This document shows positions 1 through 5,720 of a stretch of DNA of 6,494 nucleotides, piece after piece. How positions within the stretch are numbered: the stretch's first letter is position 1; each line of letters starts with the position of its first letter. The notes beneath the pieces were generated by a model, which made no database searches, was not told where the DNA came from, and saw nothing but the letters and a program-made list of their open reading frames with translations. A program made the translations under genes and the position numbers. The DNA is from Acholeplasmatales bacterium (GTDB lineage: Bacteria > Bacillota_I > Bacilli_A > Acholeplasmatales > Anaeroplasmataceae): positions 1 to 6,494 of the forward strand of contig JAEELU010000060.1 of the NCBI GenBank assembly GCA_016282815.1, given 5' to 3'.

Positions 1-2526
1 ATCAAATATTTCAAGGATTCTGGCGTACAGGTTAGAGTAATATCAGGAGATAACCCTATTACTGTTTCTAAGATTAGCCAGCGTGCTGGTGTTGATGGTG
101 CTGATAAGTATATTTCACTTGATGGTATGAGCGACCAAGAGGTTGTCTCAGCTGCATTAAAATATACTGTATTTGGACGTGTATCACCAAATCAAAAGAA
201 GCTAATTATTCAGACATTACAATCAGCAGGCTTAACAGTAGCCATGACTGGTGATGGTGTTAACGATATTTTAGCCTTAAGAGAGGCAGACTGTTCAATT
301 GCTTTAGCATCAGGTTCTGATGCAGCAAGAAGCTGTTCACACTTAGTATTATTAGATTCAAACTTTGGTTCAATGCCAAGCGTTGTTGCTGAAGGTAGAA
401 GAGTTATTAATAACGTTACTAACGTAGCTTCATTATTTTTAACTAAGACTATCTTCTCATTATTCCTAGCTGTACAGGCTCTAATTACAGGTTCATATCC
501 TATTTCAGCAGTACAGTTAATTCTAATTGATGTATTAGCTATCGGTATCCCATCATTATTGTTGGTTAACGAGCCTAATAATAATCCAGTATCAGGTAGA
601 TTCTTGCCGAACGTTATCAAAAAGGCTCTCCCTGGTGCGCTAGTTATCCTAGCGATGTCATTATTAGTATTTGGATTATCATCAAGCTTAAATCTTGATA
701 ATCTATCATATACAACAATTATCGTAATTGCTGCAACACATACTTGCTTAATGGTATTATTTAAGGCATGTAAGCCATTTAATACTGTTAGAAAGGTTTT
801 ATGTACTGTATGCTATTCAGTATTCCTATTTGCGATATTGATATTACCACAGCTATTAGAGTTTAGACCTTTATTCTCACCATTTGAGTATTATTCGACT
901 AAGTATACAACAGAATATGTTTCTACATATCCTAAGGTTGAAATAAGTAAGGATAATTTCTATGTTGTTGATGGTCAGGTTATTTCATTACAGGTAAATA
1001 ACAACGCTACAACAACTACATTAACTGGTCATTATAATGCTGCAACACAGCAATATTTCTATGGTATCAATGGTACTAGAATTGATAGAGAGCTAGTATT
1101 CCCTACATTAAGTTTTGATAATACTGGTAAGCTATATGCAGGTGGATATAAGATTAATGATGTAGAATACTTCGATGGTATTGAAAGTAAAATTGAAGTA
1201 GATGCTAACGGCTTATTATATGTTAGAAATAATGAGGATCAGCAGGTTCCTTTATATACTACATTAACTAAGTCAAATACATATTATGACTATACTATTC
1301 CTTATGGTGCTTATAAGGAAGCAGATGCAGTTAGACAATATAAGGTTTTACCTACAGTAGAATTAAAGGATGGCGAATATATTATTAACGGCGTTCAATC
1401 TACTGAATATAAGTATCAGGCTAATAATCAGCTAAATCAGGGTGAAAAGCTAACTGTTACTATTAATCCAAGCACATTAGAGCTACTTGTTAATGGTAAG
1501 CCAATTTCAAAAACAACTAATGATGGAGTAACATCTAGAGAAACATATAAGGTAACTTTACCTAAGATTACAACTACAGGTGATAGAATTACTAAGACAT
1601 ATTCTCAAGCAACTGGAACAACAACAACTAATAATCAGGTTAAGAACCTATATCTTGATGCTGTATACACAGGAATGAATATATTCCAAGTATATGGTGC
1701 TAGCGAATATGTAGTTAGTGAAGCATATAATGGTAGAATCAGATATACATTATTTACTTATGATTCTGAGGTTCAGGATGCAACACATCTATATAGAGTT
1801 ATGTATTATTTAGATACAGGAGATATCTATAAGGTATTAGAATCTGAAATAGATGTATTTGATGCCATAAGAGATGAGACTGAAAGAGCAAAATATAAGG
1901 TTGCTGATTTTAAGATTGGCGATATTGGCGAAAAGGAATTTAGAGATTTCTATTCATCAAAGGCTGATGCAAATGCACAATTAGATTCTACTGGTAATAT
2001 TACAAATTCTCATGATGTTGTAATTGGTGATGTAATTGATGTAAATGATATTGTTTCTGGTGATAGAGATAATGTATTATCATTTACTTTATCAGTTAAC
2101 AATCAAACATCTTATACTAGTGTTTATAGTCTAAACCAAGGTATAAATGGTAGTGAGGTTGTAAAGACAACAACATTATCAATTGATACTGCACAATTCG
2201 CACCAACTATCGAGGTTACAACAAGCGGTCATTATATTATTGATGGATACTATACTAAGTATGAATATAATGGCACAGAGCTTGCTCCAAGAAAGACAAG
2301 CAATAACTACCTTGTTTTAGGTGGAGTTGTAACTGATTATTCAATTTCAAGTAATAGTATTGTAACTACAAAAGGCGGAATGGTTACTCAGCTAAATGTA
2401 AATGCAAAGATATTCCTATTAATGCTTTGTGCACTTTCTGTACCATTCATGAAGTTCTTCCAAGGCTTAGTTCCTTGGATTAAGAAGCAGCTATTATTTA
2501 TTCAAGGTGTAATATCTAAATTTTAA
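1..2526 (+). CDS. Cation-transporting P-type ATPase, C-terminal part (start lies before the window), with giant M9-M10 extracytoplasmic insertion
   Basis: Frame 1 is open from base 1 to TAA 2524-2526, giving 841 residues, numbered here from base 1. P-domain signatures are ISGDNP (residues 14-19), FGRVSP then QKK, and TGDGVND (83-89, the Mg2+-binding hinge). The N-terminus, including the phosphorylated DKTG, is off the window, so the in-frame ATG at 127 is internal. Predicted helices are M5 ~142-162, M6 ~168-189, M7 ~210-228, M8 ~237-256, M9 ~264-284 and M10 ~803-820. The M6 stretch DVLAIGIP followed by NEPNNN resembles the CtpE-like bacterial ATPases (IGIP...EPN) rather than the NxxTDGLP motif of P2A calcium pumps. 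The substrate is therefore uncertain; calcium or another cation is a guess. Residues ~288-799 form a polar, Tyr/Thr/Asn-rich, Cys- and Trp-free region between M9 and M10 that should lie outside the cell. Relatives normally have only a short loop there. Codon use in the insertion looks like that of the neighbours. The gene ends in three consecutive in-frame stops. Confidence 0.93.
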   Translation: MKYFKDSGVQVRVISGDNPITVSKISQRAGVDGADKYISLDGMSDQEVVSAALKYTVFGRVSPNQKKLIIQTLQSAGLTVAMTGDGVNDILALREADCSIALASGSDAARSCSHLVLLDSNFGSMPSVVAEGRRVINNVTNVASLFLTKTIFSLFLAVQALITGSYPISAVQLILIDVLAIGIPSLLLVNEPNNNPVSGRFLPNVIKKALPGALVILAMSLLVFGLSSSLNLDNLSYTTIIVIAATHTCLMVLFKACKPFNTVRKVLCTVCYSVFLFAILILPQLLEFRPLFSPFEYYSTKYTTEYVSTYPKVEISKDNFYVVDGQVISLQVNNNATTTTLTGHYNAATQQYFYGINGTRIDRELVFPTLSFDNTGKLYAGGYKINDVEYFDGIESKIEVDANGLLYVRNNEDQQVPLYTTLTKSNTYYDYTIPYGAYKEADAVRQYKVLPTVELKDGEYIINGVQSTEYKYQANNQLNQGEKLTVTINPSTLELLVNGKPISKTTNDGVTSRETYKVTLPKITTTGDRITKTYSQATGTTTTNNQVKNLYLDAVYTGMNIFQVYGASEYVVSEAYNGRIRYTLFTYDSEVQDATHLYRVMYYLDTGDIYKVLESEIDVFDAIRDETERAKYKVADFKIGDIGEKEFRDFYSSKADANAQLDSTGNITNSHDVVIGDVIDVNDIVSGDRDNVLSFTLSVNNQTSYTSVYSLNQGINGSEVVKTTTLSIDTAQFAPTIEVTTSGHYIIDGYYTKYEYNGTELAPRKTSNNYLVLGGVVTDYSISSNSIVTTKGGMVTQLNVNAKIFLLMLCALSVPFMKFFQGLVPWIKKQLLFIQGVISKF
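931..1008 (+). repeat. Beta-hairpin-like protein repeat, copy 1 (ATPase insertion)
   Basis: Encodes residues 311-336, beginning PKVEISKDNFYVVDGQ. It shares P-x-[VI]-E-[VIL] and [FY]-[VI]-[VI]-[DN]-G with the copies at 1351 and 2203. It is a protein-level repeat; the DNA copies are diverged. A weaker relative begins at residue 368 (PTLSFDNTGKLYAGG, base 1102). Confidence 0.5.
1351..1431 (+). repeat. Beta-hairpin-like protein repeat, copy 2 (ATPase insertion)
   Basis: Encodes residues 451-477, beginning PTVELKDGEYIINGVQSTEY. This is the clearest match to copy 3, with the same Pro start, Glu at position 4, YII[ND]G core and a following T/S-x-Y-x-Y strand. Confidence 0.55.
2203..2280 (+). repeat. 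Beta-hairpin-like protein repeat, copy 3 (ATPase insertion)
   Basis: Encodes residues 735-760, beginning PTIEVTTSGHYIIDGYYTKY. It aligns with copy 2 over about 25 residues (PT[VI]E, Y-I-I-[ND]-G, E-Y/K-Y). It lies close to the return into the membrane at M10. Confidence 0.55.
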
Positions 2527-2530
2527 TGAT

Positions 2531-2562
2531 AGATAGGATATGGCTCTCATATCCTATTTATT
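2531..2562 (+). terminator. Hairpin terminator after the P-type ATPase gene
   Basis: A perfect 10-bp stem (arms 2533-2542 and 2548-2557, ATAGGATATG and its complement) closes a 5-nt loop. A G-U and an A-U pair can extend it to 12 bp. The tail TTTATT is only moderately U-rich and the stem is AT-rich, so termination may be partial. It sits 4 nt after the stop codon, a normal terminator position. Confidence 0.6.
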
Positions 2563-2568
2563 AGGTTA

Positions 2569-2574
2569 TATAAT
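2569..2574 (+). promoter_or_regulatory. Possible -10 box for metG-yitT
   Basis: TATAAT matches the sigma-A -10 consensus exactly and lies between the ATPase terminator and the metG RBS. No convincing -35 lies 16-18 nt upstream; that area is the right arm of the terminator. Transcripts would begin around 2581 and have a 5' UTR of under 20 nt. In AT-rich DNA such a hexamer can occur by chance. Confidence 0.35.
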
Positions 2575-2582
2575 TCATATTG

Positions 2583-2589
2583 AAGGGAG
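2583..2589 (+). promoter_or_regulatory. Ribosome binding site that fixes the metG start
   Basis: AAGGGAG lies 8 nt before ATG 2598. An in-frame TTG at 2580 would put this RBS inside the coding sequence, so the ATG is the true start. Confidence 0.85.
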
Positions 2590-2597
2590 TTTTGATT

Positions 2598-4529
2598 ATG
2601 GAGAAAAAGTTTTATTTAACAACAGCAATAGCCTATACATCATCTAAGCCTCATATCGGAAACGTATATGAAGCTATATTAGCTGATAGTATAGTAAGAT
2701 ATAAGAAGAAGGATGGCTATGATACATACTTCCAAACAGGAACAGATGAGCATGGTCTAAAGATTCAACAAAAGGCTGAGAAAATGGGTATGACTCCTAA
2801 GGCTCATGTTGATATCGTATCTCAAGAATTAAAGGATACATATAAATTAATGAATGTTGATTATGATCACTTTATTCGTACAACTGATGACTACCATGAG
2901 GAAGAGGTAGCAAAGGCATTTGAGAAAATGCTTAAAAAGGGAGATATTTATAAGGGTAAATATGAGGGCTACTATTGTGTAGATTGTGAAACATATTTCA
3001 CAGAAAAGGATTTAGTAGATGGCTGCTGTCCTGAATGTGGCTCAAAGGTTACTAAGAATAGTGAGGAATGCTATTTCCTAAGATTAGAGAAATATAGACC
3101 ACAGCTATTAAAGTATATTGATGAGCATCCTGATTTTATTCAACCTGAATCAAGAAAGAATGAAATGATTAATAATTTCCTTAAGAACCCAATTCCTGAT
3201 CTATGTGTATCAAGAACATCTTTTACATGGGGTATTAAGGTACCATCAGATCCTAAGCATGTAGTATATGTTTGGATTGACGCATTACTAAATTATATTA
3301 CTGGTATTGGCTATAAGGTTGATGGTAATAATGGTGAATTATTTAATAAGTATTGGCCTGCAGATGTACATCTAATTGGTAAGGATATCCTAAGATTCCA
3401 TACTATTTATTGGCCAATTATGCTAATGAGCTTAGAAATTCCTCTACCTAAGAAGGTATTTGGACATCCTTGGATTTTAATGAACCATAATAAGATGAGT
3501 AAGTCTAAGGGTAACGTTATTTATGCAGATCAATTAACTAAGATTTTTGGTGTTGATGCAGTAAGATATTATGTTTTACATGAAATTCCATTTGCTGCAG
3601 ATGGTAATTTAACTTATGAATTAGTATGTGAAAGAACTAATTCAGATTTAGCAAATACTTATGGTAATTTAGTATCTAGAACAATCGCGATGGTTAAAAA
3701 GTATTTTGGCGATGAGAAGATTACTAAGGCTACTAAAACAGAATTTGATGAGAATTTAATTAATACATTTAAGAATGCTACAGCTAAATATAAGGAAGCA
3801 ATGGATAATTATAAGGTTGCTGACGGACTTGAGGAGGCTATGAAGGCCTTAAGAGCAGCAAATAAGTATATTGATGAAACTGCTCCTTGGGTTTTAGCTA
3901 AGGATGAGGCTAAGAAGGATGTATTAAAGAACGTATTATATAATCTACTTGAAGCAATCAGAATCGGTACAGTATTATTAGAGCCAGCCCTACCTGAAAC
4001 AGCTTCTAAGGTATATAATGCATTAAATACAAAGCTTACAAGCTTTGAGGATTTAGAATTCTGTAAGGTTGATTCTTACAATGTTTCATCTTGTGAAATT
4101 TTATTTAAGAGACTTGATGTTAATAAGGATGTAATGGATATAGTACTTGCTGAGGAAGCAAAGAAGGAGAAGGAAGAGGCTAAGCCTGTAACACCTTCTA
4201 AGGAAGAAATATCTATTGATGATTTTGAGAAGCTTGAGCTTGTAGTAGGCCAAATTCTTGAGGCTAAGAAGCATCCAAAGGCTGATAAGCTATTAGTATT
4301 CAAGATTAACATTGGTACTGAGGTAAGACAAATAGTATCAGGCATTGCTAAATTCTATAATCCTGATGAGCTAGTTGGTAAAAAGGTTATAGTAGTTAAG
4401 AACCTAAAGCCAATCTCTTTAAGAGGAGAGGAATCAAGAGGAATGCTACTATGTGCATCTGATGAAAAGGATAGCTATTTAGAGCTTGTTAATATTGATA
4501 AGTGTAAGCCAGGAGACATCGTAAGATAA
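2598..4529 (+). CDS. metG: Methionine--tRNA ligase (methionyl-tRNA synthetase)
   Basis: Encodes 643 residues of a cytoplasmic class I aminoacyl-tRNA synthetase that charges tRNA-Met with methionine using ATP. The N-terminus MEKKFYLTTAIAYTSSKPHI leads into the HIGH-type signature, here HIGN (19-22). The KMSKS loop is at 299-303. The connective-peptide knuckle has C127-x2-C130 and C144-x2-C147, expected to bind one zinc. TGTDEHG follows the Rossmann start. An alpha-helical anticodon-binding domain covers roughly 380-520. A charged Glu/Lys/Pro linker leads to a C-terminal EMAP/Trbp111-type tRNA-binding domain (~542-643), which in relatives mediates dimerisation and tRNA affinity. Length is normal for tRBD-bearing MetG of Bacillota. 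The start is ATG 2598 with an AAGGGAG RBS. No T-box or SAM riboswitch fits in the 71-nt upstream gap. The next gene begins 2 nt after the stop, implying an operon. Confidence 0.97.
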   Translation: MEKKFYLTTAIAYTSSKPHIGNVYEAILADSIVRYKKKDGYDTYFQTGTDEHGLKIQQKAEKMGMTPKAHVDIVSQELKDTYKLMNVDYDHFIRTTDDYHEEEVAKAFEKMLKKGDIYKGKYEGYYCVDCETYFTEKDLVDGCCPECGSKVTKNSEECYFLRLEKYRPQLLKYIDEHPDFIQPESRKNEMINNFLKNPIPDLCVSRTSFTWGIKVPSDPKHVVYVWIDALLNYITGIGYKVDGNNGELFNKYWPADVHLIGKDILRFHTIYWPIMLMSLEIPLPKKVFGHPWILMNHNKMSKSKGNVIYADQLTKIFGVDAVRYYVLHEIPFAADGNLTYELVCERTNSDLANTYGNLVSRTIAMVKKYFGDEKITKATKTEFDENLINTFKNATAKYKEAMDNYKVADGLEEAMKALRAANKYIDETAPWVLAKDEAKKDVLKNVLYNLLEAIRIGTVLLEPALPETASKVYNALNTKLTSFEDLEFCKVDSYNVSSCEILFKRLDVNKDVMDIVLAEEAKKEKEEAKPVTPSKEEISIDDFEKLELVVGQILEAKKHPKADKLLVFKINIGTEVRQIVSGIAKFYNPDELVGKKVIVVKNLKPISLRGEESRGMLLCASDEKDSYLELVNIDKCKPGDIVR

Positions 4530-4531
4530 CT

Positions 4532-5446
4532 ATGATAAATGGTATTGATACTCCACTTAATGGAGCTCCACTTAAAACAAGAGTATTAGATGATATATTT
4601 AGAGTAACTATAGTTTTATCTTCATCTGCTATATATGCTTTATCTGTATTATGGTTTCTAGAGCCTGCTAACCTATTATCAATAGGATTATCATCTTTAG
4701 GACAGGTACTTCACCGTGTATTCATGATTTGGGATATTAATATCCCAATTGGTGTATTTTCACTTGTTTTAAATATACCTCTTTGTATTGTTGGTATTAA
4801 ATATGTATCACCAAGATTCATCGTTTATACAATGCTATCAGTTGTTGTACAGGCTATATTATTATGGGGCTTTATACCTACACCAGAATTTGTTAAAAGC
4901 CTAGAGGGCGAAACATTGTTTTTAGCTATCATCGCAGGCTTAATGTCTGGAGTTGGTATTGGTGTTGCCCTAAGATATGGTACATCTACTGGTGGAATAG
5001 ATATAGTTGCTCAGGCAGTTAACCTTAGAAAGGGCGTATCTATTGGAGTATTCTCTATGATTGTAAATATTATGCTTGCTATCATAGGTGCAATTTTAGC
5101 TCAAAATATAACAATTGCCCTATACACATTTATATTTATTATCATCACTAACGTGGTAGTAGATAAGATACATACAGCCTACAATTATTTAAGAATAGAT
5201 GTTATAACATCTAAGCAGGAAGAGATAAGTAAGGCTTTACTTGCTGAAATCAAAAGAGGATGTACTATTTCAAATGTAGTAGGTGCATATACTCAAATTA
5301 ATAAATTTGATGTATTTATGGTAATATCTTCATATGAGCTTGATCATGCAAAAAGAGTTATAAACTCTGTTGATCCACAGGCATTTATTATGGTTTTACC
5401 AGTAAAAAGAGTTATAGGTGCATTCTTTAAGCACACAATTATTTAG
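4532..5446 (+). CDS. YitT-family membrane protein (YitT membrane domain plus DUF2179)
   Basis: Encodes 304 residues ending in TAG. About six hydrophobic helices are visible (~24-43, 73-90, 96-115, 129-147, 172-190, 194-212). The family hallmark RYGTSTGGIDIVA (148-160) follows the fourth. A soluble C-terminal domain (~220-300), with LRIDVITSKQEEISKALLAE then a GAYT segment and the ending VLPVKRVIGAFF, matches DUF2179. The family is common in Bacillota; its transport or signalling role is not established, and a small-molecule or ion transporter gated by the C-terminal domain is only an inference. The ATG is 2 nt after the metG stop. The nearest AGGAG (4511-4515) is 16 nt away, inside metG, too far for a normal RBS, so translation is probably coupled to metG. 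A terminator follows, closing the unit. The paralog name (such as yitT or yvjA) cannot be assigned. Confidence 0.92.
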   Translation: MINGIDTPLNGAPLKTRVLDDIFRVTIVLSSSAIYALSVLWFLEPANLLSIGLSSLGQVLHRVFMIWDINIPIGVFSLVLNIPLCIVGIKYVSPRFIVYTMLSVVVQAILLWGFIPTPEFVKSLEGETLFLAIIAGLMSGVGIGVALRYGTSTGGIDIVAQAVNLRKGVSIGVFSMIVNIMLAIIGAILAQNITIALYTFIFIIITNVVVDKIHTAYNYLRIDVITSKQEEISKALLAEIKRGCTISNVVGAYTQINKFDVFMVISSYELDHAKRVINSVDPQAFIMVLPVKRVIGAFFKHTII

Positions 5447-5483
5447 ATTAAATATTTCATATTTAAATATAAAAAAAAATAAT

Positions 5484-5505
5484 AGGGTTTTTATAACCCT
5501 TTTTA
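5484..5505. terminator. Intrinsic terminator after the metG-yitT unit, possibly bidirectional
   Basis: A 6-bp stem AGGGTT/AACCCT (5484-5489, 5495-5500) with a 5-nt loop is followed by TTTTATTT. An A-rich tract (5471-5482) precedes it, which would supply a U-tract on the other strand. An AT-only 8-bp inverted repeat (5448-5455, 5459-5466) lies directly after the yitT stop and may add structure. Confidence 0.75.
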
Positions 5506-5534
5506 TTTACTATTGATTTAAATTGTGCTAAAAT
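5506..5534 (+). promoter_or_regulatory. Extended -10 promoter for the purK leader
   Basis: TAAAAT (5529-5534) is preceded by TGC (5526-5528), giving a TGn extended -10. TTTACT (5506-5511) is a weak -35 at a 17-nt spacing. Transcription would begin near 5541, just after the metG-yitT terminator and about 60 nt before the leader ORF. I see no PurR-type operator. Confidence 0.5.
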
Positions 5535-5541
5535 CTATTTG

Positions 5542-5580
5542 TCATTTTTATAGAAATGATTTTAGTATTATAAATACTAA
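5542..5580 (+). promoter_or_regulatory. Two tandem 5'-UTR hairpins before the leader ORF
   Basis: Hairpin A is TCATTT/AAATGA (5542-5547 with 5554-5559), extendable by G-U pairs. Hairpin B is TTAGTATT/AATACTAA (5562-5569 with 5573-5580), a perfect 8-bp stem with a 3-nt loop. They are 2 nt apart and begin at the likely transcription start. Both stems are AT-rich and so weak. They may stabilise the 5' end or form part of a regulatory fold. No known riboswitch consensus was recognised. Confidence 0.4.
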
Positions 5581-5599
5581 TGATTGTGAGGAGCTTAAT

Positions 5600-5671
5600 A
5601 TGCGTAAATCAATTATTAAACTTAACAGCAATTATATACCATTATGTGTAATGGTAATTTTTGAATGCTAA
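5600..5671 (+). CDS. Putative 23-residue leader peptide upstream of purK
   Basis: An ATG is preceded by GAGGAG (5588-5593) at the ideal 6-nt spacing and followed by 22 more codons and TAA 5669-5671. The peptide starts MRKSIIKLNSNYIPL and ends CVMVIFEC: basic at the start and hydrophobic in the second half. It has no run of a single amino acid like those in classical amino-acid attenuators. Its stop codon overlaps the first two bases of the following terminator stem (5670), so a ribosome at the stop would cover the stem's left arm. The most likely role is cis-acting, in control of purK read-through. A genuine small membrane protein is the alternative. Translation is supported only by the RBS and position, and I know of no homologue. 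Confidence 0.6.
   Translation: MRKSIIKLNSNYIPLCVMVIFEC
5637..5656 (+). promoter_or_regulatory. Hairpin inside the leader ORF (possible attenuator arms 1:2)
   Basis: A perfect 8-bp inverted repeat, TACCATTA/TAATGGTA, with loop TGTG, sits wholly within the leader codons and is followed by ATTTTT. A translating ribosome would melt it. TACC (5637-5640) could instead pair with GGTA at 5674-5677, and GGTAA (5653-5657) with TTACC at 5691-5695, both inside the downstream terminator. Confidence 0.45.
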
Positions 5672-5707
5672 AGGGTAGCAAGTTTTTTTGTTACCCTTTT
5701 TTGTTTT
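5670..5707 (+). terminator. Strong intrinsic terminator between leader ORF and purK (probable attenuator)
   Basis: A 12-bp stem (5670-5681 with 5688-5699, one G-U pair at 5678:5691) closes a 6-nt loop and is followed by TTTGTTTT after the three U's of the stem base. The U-tract abuts the purK RBS at 5708, leaving no room for a promoter downstream, so transcripts entering purK from upstream must read through it. That makes a conditional terminator more likely than a simple gene end. Confidence 0.85.
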
Positions 5708-5713
5708 AAGGAG
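5708..5713 (+). promoter_or_regulatory. purK ribosome binding site
   Basis: AAGGAG lies 7 nt before ATG 5721 and directly follows the U-tract of the leader terminator. Confidence 0.85.
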
Positions 5714-5720
5714 CATTAAA

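Larger units (their letters stand above)
862..2397 (+). other. Region encoding the extracytoplasmic insertion of the P-type ATPase
   Basis: This part of the ATPase frame encodes residues ~288-799, between hydrophobic M9 and M10. It has no Cys or Trp, no obvious internal membrane helix, many Tyr, Thr, Asn and Asp, and alternating beta-type patterns. The membrane part just before it contains several Cys (HTC, KAC, LCTVCY), so the composition changes at the boundary. Three similar stretches occur, at residues 311, 451 and 735, with the pattern P-x-[VI]-E-[VIL], then [FY]-[VI]-[VI]-[DN]-G. An odd number of helices since M4 puts this loop outside. I do not recognise a named domain. A surface-type beta-rich fold is an inference. 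Confidence 0.75.

Noticed and set aside
127..129. ATG 127 as the start of the ATPase gene
   Set aside because: The frame is open back to base 1 and the upstream codons encode the conserved ISGDNP P-domain motif, so this Met is internal.
210..620. Minus-strand open frame of 136 codons
   Set aside because: It lies antisense to the conserved P-domain and helices of the ATPase, shows no recognisable family and no RBS that I can see; a coding shadow.
862..2397. The ATPase insertion as a gene fusion artefact or separate gene
   Set aside because: The frame is continuous, no internal RBS-start pair or stop was seen, and a hydrophobic M10-like helix follows, so it reads as one intact protein.
2580..2597. 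TTG 2580 as an extended metG start
   Set aside because: It would place the AAGGGAG ribosome binding site inside the gene; ATG 2598 gives the usual MetG N-terminus.
2527..2597. T-box or SAM riboswitch controlling metG
   Set aside because: The gap is only 71 nt and holds just a terminator-like hairpin, a -10 box and an RBS; there is no T-box sequence and no room for either fold.
4031..4046. Inverted repeat AAAGCTT-AC-AAGCTTT in metG
   Set aside because: Seven-base arms within coding sequence with no U-tract; explained by chance codon choice.
4076..4345. Minus-strand open frame of 89 codons
   Set aside because: Antisense to the MetG linker and tRNA-binding domain; its Ser-rich product is what antisense of Glu/Lys-rich codons gives.
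5541..5720. Guanine, ZTP or preQ1 riboswitch ahead of purK
   Set aside because: None of the conserved core sequences I know for these classes is visible; the hairpins are simple AT-rich stems.
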